Notes: generated from the letters alone by a model not told the origin. Positions 28,726 to 40,281 are shown, counted from the stretch's first letter. The stretch: 64,000 nucleotides of DNA from Clostridium sp. (GCA_022010015.1 CP091735.1:434001-498000); one strand, 5' to 3'. A program made the numbers and translations.

Positions 28726-31656
28726 ATGAAAAGAATTGGTTTAGATATCGGCTCAACAACAATTAAATGTGCCGTATTAGATGAAAATGACGAATTAATA
28801 TATAGTGATTATCATAGACACTATTCTCATATCAAAGACAATTTAATTAAGATTTTTAGAAACACTTAAAAAAATGAAAATATAATTACCGATGAGGCTA
28901 TGTTTGCTATTTCTGGCTCTGCAGGAATGGGACTTGCTGAAGGTGCTAAAATAACCTTTGTTCAAGAGGTTTATGCAACAAGAATTGCTGCTAAAAAATA
29001 TATACCAAATACCGATTGTATTATCGAGCTTGGTGGTGAGGATGCCAAAATTTTATTCTTAACTGATGGCATGGAGGTTAGAATGAATGGCTCATGTGCT
29101 GGTGGTACAGGTGCATTTATCGATCAAATGGCAACATTATTAAATATTGATGTAACTGAAATGAATGGTGTTGCAAAGGATCACCAAAAGCTATATAGCA
29201 TTGCCTCACGATGTGGTGTATTTGCTAAATCAGATATTCAACCTCTTTTAAATCAAGGTGCATCAAAAAGTGATATCGCTGCCTCTATTTATTATGCCGT
29301 AGTTAATCAAACAATTGGTGGACTAGCTCAAGGAAGAGAAATAACTGGAAATGTAGCTTATTTAGGTGGACCATTAACATTTATGTCAGAGCTTCAAAAT
29401 GCTTTTGATACTGCTTTAAACGTTAAAGGTATTTGTCCTGAAAATTCCCTATATTATGTAGCGATGGGTGCGGCGCTATGTGCTAATGAAAAAAATACAA
29501 TTGATGAAATTATAACCAAAATAACAAGCTATGATAATAAATCAACCTATGCCTTTAATTCACCTCTATTTAAAAAAATGAAGAGGAGCTTAAGGCATTT
29601 AGAGAAAGACATAAAAAAAGCTTATGTTCCAAACTATCCTCTTGATGATTATAATGGTAGGCTTTATCTAGGAATTGATTCTGGCTCTACGACTCTAAAA
29701 TTTGTGCTAATTGATGAAGACGAAAAATATTCGCTTTGAAAAAAATATTTACCAAATCGTGGAAACCCTGTTTCCGTTATGAAAGCAAATTTTTTTGATG
29801 AATTATATGAAAAAAATATCCAAACATTAATATTGCCTCAAGTGCTTCTACTGGCTATGGAGAGGACCTAGCAAAAAGCAGCCTTCAATCTTGATGGAGG
29901 TCTTGTTGAAACAATGGCTCACTTTACAGCAGCAAAAGAAATTTATGCCAGAGGTTGATTTTTATTATTGATATTGGTGGACAAGACATTAAATGCTTTA
30001 AAATCGAGCATCAAACTATTTCTAATATTTTCCTTAATGAAGCTTGTTCATCAGGCTGTGGCTCATTCCTTCAAACATTTGCTAATGCCTTAGGCTATAA
30101 CATTGCTGATTTTTGCTAAGCTTGGTCTTATGGCACCAAAGCCTGTAGATTTAGGATCACGTTGTACTGTTTTTATGAATTCTTCAGTTAAACAAGCTCA
30201 AAAGGATGGAGCAACAATTGATAATATTTCAGCTGGTCTTTCTATTTCTGTTGTAAAAAATGCTTTATATAAGGTAATACGTGCTACTTCTAAAGATAGT
30301 CTTGGTAAGCATATTGTTGTTCAAGGTGGAACCTTCCATAATGAAGCAGTATTAAGAGCATTCGAAAAAGAATTAAATTTAGAAGTTGTTTGTCCTAATA
30401 TTTCCGGCCTAATGGGCGCTTACGGCGCTGCATTATATGCCAAAAAGATTGCCAAAGATAAATCATCAATTCTAACTAAGGAAGAGCTTAAATGCTTCCA
30501 TCATGAAACAAAAAATTTCAATTGTGGCTTATGCTCAAATCATTGCCTTTTAACAGTAAATACATTTGGCTCTAACCAAAACAAATTTATAAGTGGTAAT
30601 AGATGTGAAAAGCCTCTAACTAAAAAAAGGTTTCAAATGATGAATTAAATATCTATGAATATATTAAAAAAACGCCTTATGTCTTATGAACCAAAAACAA
30701 GGACCAAGAGGTAAAATTGGTATTCCTATGGGCTTAAACAATTATGAATTATGGCCATTTTGGTATACATTCTTAACAAATCTTGGCTTCGAGGTTATCA
30801 ATAGTGGCTTTAGTAATGCTAAGCTTTATACCCTTGGTCAGCATACTATCCCATCTGATACTGTATGTTATCCAGCTAAGCTAATGCATGGTCATATTAT
30901 TAAGCTTTTAAATGAGGGAATTGACACTATCTTCTATCCTTGTATGAGCTATAATATTGATGAGCATATTTCTGACAATCATTTCAATTGTCCTGTTGTT
31001 GCTTATTACCCAGAAACTATCGAAAATAACGTTAAAGCCTTAAATGGTAAAAAATTCATTAATGACTTTATTGGTATTCACGACAAAAAAATCTTTGAAG
31101 AAAAGATAACTAAAATATTAAATAAATATTTTGATGGTATTACTAAATCAATGGTAAAAAAAGCTTCTAGCCTTGCTTACCTTGAATATGATAAATATCT
31201 TAACGATATTAGAAATAAGGCCGAGGAAATTATTACTCATGCAAGATTAGACCATAAGCAAATAATTGTACTTGCCGGAAGACCTTATCATATTGATCCC
31301 CAAATTAATCATGGTATTGATAAGCTAATTTCAAGCTTTGGTGCTGCCATCGTTACGGAAGAAAGCATTTCAAATCTTCTTCCAAAAAGTGGTGTAAATG
31401 TTTTAAACCAATGGACATATCATGCTAGACTATACAATGCAGCCAAATATGTAACAACTCAATCAGATATGAATTTAGTACAGCTAGTAAGCTTTGGCTG
31501 TGGACTTGATGCCATCACAACAGATGAAACAAAATCAATACTTGAAAGTCATAATAAAAATATATACCCAAATTAAAATTGATGAAATTACAAACCTAGG
31601 TGCCGTTAAAATTAGACTTAGAAGTTTATTTGCTGCCCTAGAGCAAAAAGGAGTAA
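28726..31656 (+). CDS. Acyl-CoA dehydratase activase (BadF/BadG/HgdC type, two ASKHA domains + DUF2229)
   Basis: Large cytoplasmic protein of about 970 residues. Two ATPase domains: MKRIGLDIGSTTIKCAVLDE with GGEDAKI and NGSCAGGTGAFIDQMA, then LYLGIDSGSTTLKFVLIDED with IGGQDIKC and NEACSSGCGSFLQTFA; the Cys of these motifs bind a [4Fe-4S] cluster. A Cys-rich linker (NFNCGLCSNHCLLTVNTFG) and a DUF2229 domain (KIGIPMGLNNYELWPFWYTF) follow. Such proteins inject electrons into 2-hydroxyacyl-CoA dehydratases. The natural end is TAA at 31654-31656 once one A is removed at 31645-31649, leaving AAAGGAG as ribosome-binding site of the next gene. About seven breaks. Confidence 0.9.
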
Positions 31657-31659
31657 CAT

Positions 31660-32956
31660 ATGAATCAGGCTGAATATAAAGATACAGAATTTGAATATCC
31701 AAAGTTTACTAAAGCAATGCGTAAAACTCATACAATTTTAATTCCCGGTATGCTAAAAATCCACTTTGCACTATTTCAAAATGCTTTAATAGGCTGCGGC
31801 TATAATGTTGAAATATTACAAAATGAAGGACCAGAGGTTGTATCTGAAGGATTAAAATATGTTCATAACGATACCTGCTATCCTGCCCTTTTAGTTATAG
31901 GACAATTTATTGATGCCCTAAATCATCGAACTGATTTAGATAAAATAGTTTTATTAATTACGCAAACTGGTGGTGGCTGTAGAGCCTCAAATTATATTCA
32001 TCTTCTTCGTAAGGCGTTAATTAAGGCAGGCTATGGTTATATCCCTGTTGTAAGCCTTAATGCTTCAAACCTTGAAAAGGATAGTGGCTTAGAATTAAAC
32101 TATAAGCTAATAAAAAAGGTTGCAGCAGCGATGACCTATGGCGATTTTCTAATGTACACCTATAATAAAACTAGAAGCTACGATAAAAAAACAATGATGC
32201 TAAAAAAACACTCTAGATAAATGGATTAATAACTTAAAGGTTCAAATAAATAATAATAAAGGCTTAAATCTTAGAGGTATAAGAAAAAATTTAAAGCTTA
32301 TAGCTAAAGATTTTGATAGTCTGGATCTTGATTTATCTCATGCCAAGCCTAGAGTTGGCGTAGTTGGTGAAATATATATTAAATATGCTCCTCTTGGTAA
32401 CAACCATCTTGAGGACTTCCTAGTAAGTGAAGGTGCCGAGGTAATGGTTCCGGGTTTATATGGCTTTATCCTTTATTGCCTTTATAACACCATTTATGAT
32501 CAAAAAAATTTATGGTGGTAAGAAAATAAAGGTCTTCTTAACCAAAAATTCTTATTTCTTATTTAAGAAGACGTGAAAAAAAGCAATGATTGAAGCTCTT
32601 AAGCCAACAAAAAAATCACACCTATGAACTACTTTAAAGAAACAAAGGAAATGTCTAATGGTGTAATTTCTCATGGAACAAAAATGGGTGAGGGTTGGTT
32701 ACTTACAGCTGAAATGATGGAGCTTGTTGAAATAGGCTATAGCAATATAGTTTGCGCTCAGCCTTTTGGTTGTCTTCCTAATCACATTTGTGGTAAGGGT
32801 GTAATGAAAAAAATTAAAGAAATTCATCCAACTGCAAATATTGTAGCAATCGACTATGATCCATCCGCAACTAAGGTTAATCAAGAAAATCGTATTAATC
32901 TTATGCTAGCAATTGCTAAGGAGTCAATAAAGCCTGACGATAAGGTCAAATTATAA
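31660..32956 (+). CDS. 2-hydroxyacyl-CoA dehydratase-like subunit
   Basis: Starts MNQAEYKDTEFEYPKFTKAM at an ATG 3 bases after the activase stop. VHNDTCYPALLVIGQFIDAL and ITQTGGGCRASNYIHLLRKA carry the conserved Cys residues of this family; the C-terminal half has KPRVGVVGEIYIKYAPLGNN and VCAQPFGCLPNHICGKGVMK. About 425 residues, ending AIAKESIKPDDKVKL. In many Firmicutes this region is fused to the activase; here it is a separate coupled gene. Substrate unknown. Breaks near 32200, 32460, 32500-32620. Confidence 0.82.
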
Positions 32957-33004
32957 CATAATTTTTTTGGTATTAAGAAACTAAAAATATCTCTTGGTGA
33001 TAAT

Positions 33005-33479
33005 ATGAAAATCCAAAGAGGTATTTTTTTACGCTTATAGAAACCAATGCAAATAACCTTAGGGGAGGTTTTAGAGGAATTTTTTACAATCAAAAAAATT
33101 CATTCACGTGGTAGTATTATTTATCCAACCGAATTTTCGCACTTTAAAGCCTTAACAGGTATTACACTTTCACCCCTTAAGGAAAAATAATTTTTTTGGT
33201 ATGATTTAAGTAGTATGCTTAAAATTGAAAAATTATATTTTTAAGAGAAAAGAAAGAGGAAAATAGATTACTTATACTATTATATTATCTTTATAGCAAA
33301 GAGAAAAACAACATTAATTAATATTAATATGACTAGAACAATGCTAGCTCAATATTTAAATATTTCTCCTATAAAGCTTAGAGAATCAATAAAAAAATTA
33401 TGAAAAAAAAGGAATTATAGAAGTCTATAATTCCGAGTTTCTCTTAAATGTTAAATTGCTAGAAACAGCACCATTATAA
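33005..33479 (+). CDS. Small Crp/Fnr-like winged-helix regulator
   Basis: The corrected C-terminus reads NRLLILLYYLYSKEKTTLIN then MTRTMLAQYLNISPIKLRES and IKKL-KKGIIEVYNSEFLLN, the HTH_CRP fold. The N-terminal part (MQITLGEVLEEFFTIKKIHS, RGSIIYPTEFSHFKALTGI) is shorter than a full cyclic-nucleotide-binding domain, so the gene may be truncated or is obscured by frame breaks (about 33025, 33190, 33235, 33305). It follows the dehydratase operon. Its stop shares TTATAA with the convergent metQ stop. Confidence 0.55.
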
Positions 33480-34279
33480 CGAGTTTTTAATAAACTCTTT
33501 AATTTTTATCTGAAGTTAATACTTCATATAAAGCCTTAATTGCTTTATGATTTTTGATTACCATCTCTAACACATAAAAACATTAGCATATGTATCAGCT
33601 GCTAGACTATCTGATGATTCATATCTAATAGCATCACTACTAGTTAATCCAGCATCAAGTGCATAATTACCATTAATTACAGCAATAGCTGCATCTACTC
33701 TATTACTAGCAATTTGTTGTGCCTCAAGCTCTTTAATATTAAAATTATGAGGATTAGAAGTTATATCAAGCTTTGTTGCCTCAAGACCTACGCCATTTTT
33801 CAAAGTAATTAAGCCAGCATCCGCTAATAAATTTAGAGCACGTGCTTCATTAGTTGTATCATTAGGAACTAAAATAGTATCACCATCACTTAATTCCTCT
33901 AGGGAATTCTTTTTACCCTTGTATATTGCAAATGGCTCATAATGAACCTTGCCAACACTCACAAGATGAGTATTATTTTCCTCATTGAATGAATTTAAAT
34001 ATGGTGTATGCTGAAAATAATTAGCATCAACAGATCCATTTTCGGTTGCAATATTTGGTTGAACATAATCAGTATATTGTTTAATAATTAAAGTGTAACC
34101 CTTAGACTCAAAAAAATAGGCTTTGCTGCCTCTAAAATTTCGGCATGTGGTGATGGTGAAGCAGCAACTGTAATTGTTGTTGCATCATCTGGAATAGGAC
34201 TCCAGCTCTTTCCACAAGATGTTAAACCTACTACTCCTAATACTACTGCGCCTAGCGCTAATTTTATAACATTCTTCAT
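33474..34279 (-). CDS. metQ: Methionine ABC transporter substrate-binding lipoprotein
   Basis: NlpA/MetQ family. Starts MKNVIKLALGAVVLGVVGLT with lipobox LTSC|GKS, after AAGGAG. The mature part has ITVAASPSPHAEILEAAKPI, DYVQPNIATENGSVDANYFQ and HTPYLNSFNEENNTHLVSVG. About 265 residues. Breaks near 34113, 33583, 33560 and 33505. Last gene of metN-metI-metQ controlled by the Met T-box at 36017-36300. Confidence 0.93.
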
Positions 34280-34283
34280 TTTT

Positions 34284-34976
34284 TTATTCTCCTTTTTTTC
34301 TATGATCAATTTTTTTAGCTACAAACATTCCTATTTCTTGGAATACTTGAACAATAATAATTAATAATGCTAAGCTTATTAGCTTGGCATCAAGATAATT
34401 TCTAATATAGCCATATGAATATGCTACATTACCAAGGCCATCAGCACCGATAATACCAGTCATTGCTGTATATCCTAATATAGTTGCAAAGCTTATAGTA
34501 GCTCCTACAATAAGTGATGATTTAATTTCGGGAAGAATCACCTTGAAAATAATGGCCATTCTTGAAGCACCCATTGCACTACTTGCTTCAATAATGCCAT
34601 AATCAACCTCCTTTAATGATGACTCAACCATTCTAGCGACAAAGGGAATTGCCGCTATTACTAAAGCCATCACGAAGGCTACATTACCAGTACCTGTTCC
34701 AATTATATTTCTAATAACCGGTAAAATTGTTACCAGCAATATAACAAATGGTGCAGATCTTAAAATGTTAACAATAATACCAATAATAAAATTTAGCCAT
34801 TTACATTGAAATAAGCCATTTTTATCAGTAACGTTTAAAATAATACCAACTGGTATACCAACAAAATAAGCAAAGAAAGTAGCTACTAAAACTATACCGA
34901 TTGTAATTGCTGTTTGCTCTAAATAATACATAAAGCCTAAATTAGCAAATTTAGCCAATAACATTAAGAAATTCAT
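34284..34976 (-). CDS. metI: Methionine ABC transporter permease
   Basis: 230 residues, intact, starting MNFLMLLAKFANLGFMYYLE. Five or so membrane helices and the EAA-type coupling loop EVDYGIIEASSAMGASRMAI match MetI. The ATG lies just after the metN stop and the gene ends 5 bases before the metQ start. Confidence 0.95.
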   Translation of the reverse strand: MNFLMLLAKFANLGFMYYLEQTAITIGIVLVATFFAYFVGIPVGIILNVTDKNGLFQCKWLNFIIGIIVNILRSAPFVILLVTILPVIRNIIGTGTGNVAFVMALVIAAIPFVARMVESSLKEVDYGIIEASSAMGASRMAIIFKVILPEIKSSLIVGATISFATILGYTAMTGIIGADGLGNVAYSYGYIRNYLDAKLISLALLIIIVQVFQEIGMFVAKKIDHRKKGE

Positions 34977-34979
34977 ATT

Positions 34980-35995
34980 CTACTCCTTTACCTCATATTT
35001 AATATTTTTCAGTTTCAAGATAATTAATTACCTTAGCAATCGTTGCCTCATCATTTGGTAAAACGACCTTCATTTCCCCAAATATTTTATCATCCTTTGT
35101 TTTTTTATATTAGCATCAATAATATTTATTAAGGCTTTTTGTCTTTAAAAATCATTTTTTTGCCACAACAGGCTCTAAGGCATTACCATCAAATATTAAA
35201 TTCATACACATCCGACCATGAGCCTCATACATTAAATCAAGCTCAGGATATAACAAGCTTTTAGTAATTTCCTCCTTAGGATTAATAAATACATCCTTTA
35301 CCCTACCAACCTCGCGAACAGCACTATCATCAATTATTGCTACCTTATTACAAATGCTTTCTACAACTCTCATTTCATGAGTTATTATAACAATTGTAAT
35401 ACCTAGCTTTTTATTTATGTCTGAAAGTAGCTTAAGAATTTGATTAGTAGTATTAGGATCTAAGGCACTAGTAGCCTCATCACATAATAATACACTTGGA
35501 TTAGTGGCCAATGCTCTTGCAATTGCTACTCTTTGCTTCTGACCTCCAGATAGCTCAGATGGATAAACTAATGCTTTTATCCTTTAAACCAACTAGTTCT
35601 AATAATTCATATGCTCTTTTAACTCGATCTTCCTTAGCAATATGAGCAATTTCTAAGGGAAAGGTAATATTCTTCAAAACATTTCTTTGCTCTAATAAAT
35701 TAAAGCTTTGAAAAAAATCATACCAATATTTTTGTCTTATTTGTCTTAATTCTTTTTTTGTTTAAATCAGCAAGATTAACTCCATTAAAATAAACATTAC
35801 CACTAGTTGGTCTTTCCAAATAATTTAAACAACGAATAAGAGTTGACTTTCCTGCACCAGATAAACCAATAATTCCAAAAAAATATCCCCTTTTTTTCAA
35901 TTGTTAAATTAATATCCTTAATAGCTAAAATATCCTTTTTTTCCTTGTTTTATATATTTTAGTTACGTTTTTGAAGCTCAAATATTTTTATCCAT
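34980..35995 (-). CDS. metN: Methionine ABC transporter ATP-binding protein
   Basis: Walker A GLSGAGKSTLIRCLNYLERP, signature LSGGQKQRVAIARALA, Walker B VLLCDEATSALDP, switch His in VIITHEMRVV. The C-terminal NIL-type domain that senses methionine is present (about 35150-34985: ALINIIDANIK, YLETEK). Start ATG at 35995 behind GGAGG, corrected N-terminus MDKIFELQNVTKIYKTR. Breaks near 35980, 35940, 35885, 35752, 35712 and 35575. Confidence 0.94.
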
Positions 35996-36016
35996 ATGTT
36001 TTTCCTCCTTTTTGAA

Positions 36017-36300
36017 AATAAAAAAAGTCCTTAGACACATTATATGCCTAAGGACGAAATAATCCGCGTTACCACCTTAATTTACAAACACCTCACGATA
36101 TTTGCCTCTTCAAGTACAATCATACTCTATCGCTTTAACGGGCGAAACCCGTAATATTCTAACAAACGCTCGAATATTAAGCTCCAAGACCATCTTCATA
36201 AATTAATCTACATCCTTTTTTTCACCAAACAAGGATTCTCTACGCTAGACATCATTTACTACTCTTCTTTTTCGTAGCTTTTTCTTAATATGCTTCATAT
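36017..36300 (-). promoter_or_regulatory. T-box riboswitch, methionine type
   Basis: The minus strand upstream of metN contains AGTAGTAAATGATG, the stem I distal motif CTTGTTTGGTGAAA, a specifier region TGAAGATGGTCTTGGAGC with AUG at 36191-36193, and the T-box AAGGTGGTAACGCGG (36064-36078). The terminator GTCCTTAGGC...TCTAAGGAC (36027-36055) is followed by a T run. Uncharged tRNA-Met should favour antitermination and metNIQ expression. Confidence 0.92.
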
Positions 36301-36339
36301 TATAAACTATTAATAACGAAAATGCAAGCACTTTTTTTA

Positions 36340-36838
36340 TTAATTTAAATAAATCATTTTATTATCAAAATCACAAATTACATGCTCATTAATTGATGTA
36401 GGAATGTTCTTACCAACAACATCAGCTCTTATTGGTAATTCTCGATGTCCCCTATCAACAACAACTGCTAATTCAATTTTAGCTGGTCTACCAAAATCCA
36501 TTAGTGCATCCATTGCTGAACGTACACTTCGTCCTGTATATAAAACATCATCAATTAAAATAATAGTTTTACCATCAATATTAATTGGTAAATTTAAAAT
36601 TCCATCAATTCTTTTTAAATCATCTCGATGATAGGAAATATCTATAGGATATAATTCTACATTTATTCCCTCAAATGTCATAATTAAATCCTTGATATAT
36701 TTTGCAATAGGCATACCCTTACGCTCTATTCCCATTAAAAATAACATCAGCTAGATTATCATTTTTTTCAATAATCTCATGAGTCATTCTTTTAAGTGTT
36801 CTTATAAATTGTTCATTTTTCTAAAAATAATTTTTCAT
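36340..36838 (-). CDS. pyrR: Bifunctional PyrR (pyr operon attenuator / uracil phosphoribosyltransferase)
   Basis: The PRPP-binding loop TIILIDDVLYTGRSVRSAMD and the region GIERKGMPIAKYIKDLI, AVVVDRGHRELPIRADVVGK and tail VGKNIPTSINEHV are diagnostic. About 165 residues from the ATG at 36838, with N-terminal RMTHEIIEKNDNLADVIF. Breaks near 36822 and 36735-36770. It stands alone, not with other pyr genes. Confidence 0.92.
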
Positions 36839-36851
36839 ATCTTTTTATATA

Positions 36852-36874
36852 AAGAAAAAAAGCCCAATGGCTTT
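36852..36874 (-). terminator. Terminator after yebC
   Basis: On the minus strand AAGCC-ATT-GGGCTT followed by a T run, immediately after the yebC stop. Confidence 0.75.
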
Positions 36875-37606
36875 TTATTCCTCATCATCCTCAACAATAT
36901 CAGCATTGTGATGAATTGCTTGAACATCATCAAGTTCTCTTAATAAAGAAAGCATACGCTTAAATTTTCCTTCACTTTCCTCATCAAGCTTAACATAAGT
37001 TGTTGGAACTAAATCAACACCCTCAGTCTCAAATTCTAAATCTGGTTTAGCAGCAAGTAGGGCGTCACGTACCTTATCATTATCCTTTGGATCAGCAATA
37101 ATTGTAACAAAGCCATCTTCATTTGTTGATAAATCCTCAAAATCAGCTTCTCCGTTCATTAAGGCCTCCATAGCCTCATCCTCGCTCATACCATCAAATA
37201 CAAATCTTGCCTTACGATTAAACATATATGAAACAGCACTACCAATAGAACCACCAGTTTTATTAAATGCTGTACGAACCTCTGTATATGTACGATTAAC
37301 GTTATCAGTTAAGCATTCAACGATAACTGCAACGTTTCCATTACCATAGCCTTCATAAACTGTTTCCTTAGAAGCTCCTGATTGAACTCCCTTTGCTTTT
37401 TCAATTGCACGCTTGATAACATCAGCAGAGCATTGATCCTTTTTAGCTCTAGCTATTACATTTTTTAGCTTTAAATTCATTTCTGGATCAGGAACACCAG
37501 CTTTTGCTGCTTCAAAAATTTCCTTACCCCATTTAGCATACTTACTAGACTTAGCAGCTGCAGTCTTAGCCATAGATGCTGCACGAACCTCATGAGCTCT
37601 TCCCAT
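36875..37606 (-). CDS. yebC: YebC/PmpR-family DNA-binding protein
   Basis: 243 residues, intact. The start at 37606 (MGRAHEVRAASMAKTAAAKS) has AAAGGAAG 6 bases upstream; an upstream in-frame ATG adds six unlikely residues. SKYAKWGKEIFEAAKAG, YEGYGNGNVAVIVECLTDNV and NRTYTEVRTAFNKTGGSIG are family hallmarks. Family members act in translation of proline stretches or as regulators. Confidence 0.95.
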   Translation of the reverse strand: MGRAHEVRAASMAKTAAAKSSKYAKWGKEIFEAAKAGVPDPEMNLKLKNVIARAKKDQCSADVIKRAIEKAKGVQSGASKETVYEGYGNGNVAVIVECLTDNVNRTYTEVRTAFNKTGGSIGSAVSYMFNRKARFVFDGMSEDEAMEALMNGEADFEDLSTNEDGFVTIIADPKDNDKVRDALLAAKPDLEFETEGVDLVPTTYVKLDEESEGKFKRMLSLLRELDDVQAIHHNADIVEDDEE

Positions 37607-37763
37607 AGAATTACTTCCTTTCAATTCTTTAGATTTTTTTACCTTTATTATTATATCGAAATAGTCTTAATTTTTTTCAAGAATTATTTATATATATTGC
37701 AAAATTTCTTACTTAAAATAGCCATTTATTTGATTTTTTTATCAAAATAAGCTGTTTTCAAAG

Positions 37764-37805
37764 GAAAAAAACAAAAGGCAAGATGGACATTCAATCCTGC
37801 CTTCC
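37764..37805 (-). terminator. Terminator after XRE/membrane protein pair
   Basis: AAGGCAGGAT...ATCTTGCCTT stem on the minus strand, then TTGTTTTTTT. Confidence 0.75.
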
Positions 37806-37811
37806 TATTCA

Positions 37812-38261
37812 TTAATATTTCCTATGATAATACAAAAGAGTTGATACTAATGTAATAACAATTATAAATATAACTATTAAAAAGAGTATAAAAAAATATT
37901 TCTATCAATAAATCCAAAAAGCTACAGTAATAATTGATAATACATATAAAATAATTTTTAATTGTTAAAGCACATGATTTCATTTTTGACAAAAAAACTA
38001 AACGTTCATCATGAAGCTTTACGTAAGCCTTATTAGCATATTCTTCTTTTTTTAGAATTAAAATGTAATTAGTTATTTTTTTGAATAATTACACCCTCAA
38101 CTAAAACAAATAAAACATATCTTAAAGCCATTAAATCTGCATAAACCTTAAAAATGCTCTGAAAGAATTGGCGGCAAAGCCGTTATGACAATAATTGGAA
38201 GCAATGTTGCAAAACACATAACAATTAGCTTAGCTTTAGTAACCCTTAAAAATCTATCCAT
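37812..38261 (-). CDS. Hypothetical membrane protein paired with an XRE regulator
   Basis: Corrected protein of about 145 residues: MDRFLRVTKAKLIVMCFATL, four hydrophobic segments (LIVMCFATLLPIIVITALP, ALRYVLFVLVEGVI, IKIILYVLSIITVAFW, FILFLIVIFIIVITLV) with a charged middle LILKKEEYANKAYVKLHDER. It follows the XRE regulator by 16 bases; such pairs are common in Firmicutes and often autoregulated. Breaks at 38087, 37988, 37965 and 37890. Confidence 0.6.
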
Positions 38262-38276
38262 AATTAACTTCCTTTC

Positions 38277-38480
38277 CTAATCATTATCCTCAAGGATAAA
38301 TACATCCTCAACATTCTTCTTAAACACTTTAGCAATTTTTTTAAAGCAAGAGGTAAAAGATGCAGTGTATTTTCCTTGTTCAATTGAAATAATAGTTTGT
38401 CTTGTTACACCAACCTGCTTAGCTAAATATTCTTGGGTCATTTTAAGCTGCTTTCTTAAAACATAAACCTTATTTATCAA
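38277..38480 (-). CDS. XRE-family helix-turn-helix regulator
   Basis: Short regulator: MINKVYVLRKQLKMTQEYLA then KQVGVTRQTIISIEQGKYTA, the canonical HTH_3, about 67 residues. I prefer the TTG at 38480 (AGGGGTG six bases upstream; sequence aligns with usual NKxxxLR starts). GTG at 38489 is possible but lies inside that ribosome-binding site. Confidence 0.85.
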   Translation of the reverse strand: MINKVYVLRKQLKMTQEYLAKQVGVTRQTIISIEQGKYTASFTSCFKKIAKVFKKNVEDVFILEDND

Positions 38481-38491
38481 TAATAGCACCC

Positions 38492-40184
38492 CTAATCACT
38501 ATAAGAATCTATAATAGGTAAAAGACGATTAATAATTTTAGAAATAGTTCCATCCTCAAAAGGATTAGATAAATTTGCTTCTTTAAGAAGCTCTAAGAAT
38601 GACATACTTCCACCTAAATCACATAAATGAAGATAATCATGCCATGCAATACTATGATTATCTAAATTCTTCTCATAAAATTCAATTGCACAAACCTGGG
38701 CAAGAGTATAATCAATATAATACAATGGTGAATTAAATACATGCTGCTGTCTGAACCAATAACAGCCCTTTTTCCCACATTGGTTGGTATGTATATTTCT
38801 TAGAAGGTAAATACATTTTCTCCAATTTTCTAAAGCATTCCTTACGCTCTGCAGGAGTCATATTATAATTTAAATATACCTCCTCTTGGAAGTTATCAAT
38901 TAAACAACCATATGGAATAAAGGTAATAGCTCCACTCATATGGGAAATCTTATATTTTCTTTCATCATCACCAAAGAATGAATTCATCCATGGATAGGCA
39001 AAAAATTCCATACTCATAGAATGAATTTCGCATGCCTCCATAGTAGGCCACATTAAATCAGGATTTGTAATATGCTTACTAGCACGATATACCTCAAAGG
39101 CATGACCAGCCTCATGAGTTAAAACATCAACATCACCTTTAGTTTGATTAAAATTAGAGAAAATAAATGGTGCATGATATTTAGGAATATATGTACAATA
39201 TCCTCCACCCTGCTTACCCTTTTTTAGTCTCTAAGTCCATAAGCTTACCTGAAACCATATATTTGAAGAATTCATCAGTTTCTAAAGACATTTCACTATA
39301 CATTTTTGAAGCCTTCATAACTAACTCATCCTTATTTCCCTTAGGAGTCGGATTACCATCTAAAAATTCCAAATTCATATCAAAAGCTTCTGGATTTGTA
39401 ATTTTTATTCTCTTAGCCTGATTAGCAAAAAGCTTCTCACTTACAGGAACTATATAATCTAAAAACCTGCTTACGATATTTTTCTAACATCTAAATAATT
39501 ATAATCAGTTCTACCCATTCTTAAATAGCCAAATTCAAGATAATTTTCATATCCTAGTTTTTTAGCCATTTTAGTTCTAACCTTAACAAGCTTATCATAG
39601 ATTTCATCTAATTCATCTTCATGACAAGCAAAAAAACTATCAATTAGCTTAGAAGCCTCTAATCTTACATTTCGATCAACAGCTGTTGAATATTTTTCCC
39701 ATTTGACTTAAATTATTTATTTTACCATCATATTCAATTTGGCAGCTAGCTAAAAGCTTTGAATATTTTGTAGTAAGCTTACTTTCCTCTACAAGTTCAT
39801 CCATAATTGAATCATCAAATGTCTTTAAGCTAACCTCCATCATTTTAAACCAATGGCTAGTATATATTTTTTCAAGCTCATATCTTTTTGGATGATTTAC
39901 TAAAACTTTTGATATTTTTGTGATAGCACTTGAATATTTTGGAGATTCATTATCAAAAAATTCCTGTTCATCCTCATAAAATTTATCTGTTGTATCAATA
40001 GTATTACGAATAGAAACAAATAACCATCATACTTTCAAATTCAATTTTAATATTTTCTATTTCTTTAATTAATCTCTTTATTTCTTCTACATCTAATGAA
40101 TTCTCTATTTTCTTACCAAGAGCCTCTAAATCATCACATGTTTTTTACATCTGGACGTTTATACACAAATTCCTTAAATTCCAT
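38492..40184 (-). CDS. M3-family oligoendopeptidase (PepF-like)
   Basis: Zinc metallopeptidase cleaving short peptides in the cytoplasm. After repair about 560 residues from MEFKEFVYKRPDVKN (GAGGTGATTATT upstream). The active site is VDVLTHEAGHAFEVYRASKH (HExxH as HEAGH), with the distal Glu in MEACEIHSMSMEFFAYPWM. The C-terminus LYYIDYTLAQVCAIEFYEKN is M3B-typical. Breaks near 40145, 40020, 39695, 39470, 39225 and 38755. Confidence 0.92.
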
Positions 40185-40251
40185 AATAATCACCTCAATT
40201 AGATTTTTAATTAATTATATCTTATTTCAACTAATAATTCAAGAAATGAAC

Positions 40252-40279
40252 AAAAAAATGCTGTAAGTAACAGCATTTT
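40252..40279 (-). terminator. Terminator after transketolase
   Basis: ATGCTGT-TACTT-ACAGCAT stem on the minus strand followed by a T run. Confidence 0.85.
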
Positions 40280-40281
40280 TC

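Noticed and set aside
31640..31665. Single fused activase-dehydratase gene
   Set aside because: Removing one A gives a TAA stop followed at the right distance by ATG with AAAGGAG upstream, so two coupled genes are more likely; one frame across would require a different correction.
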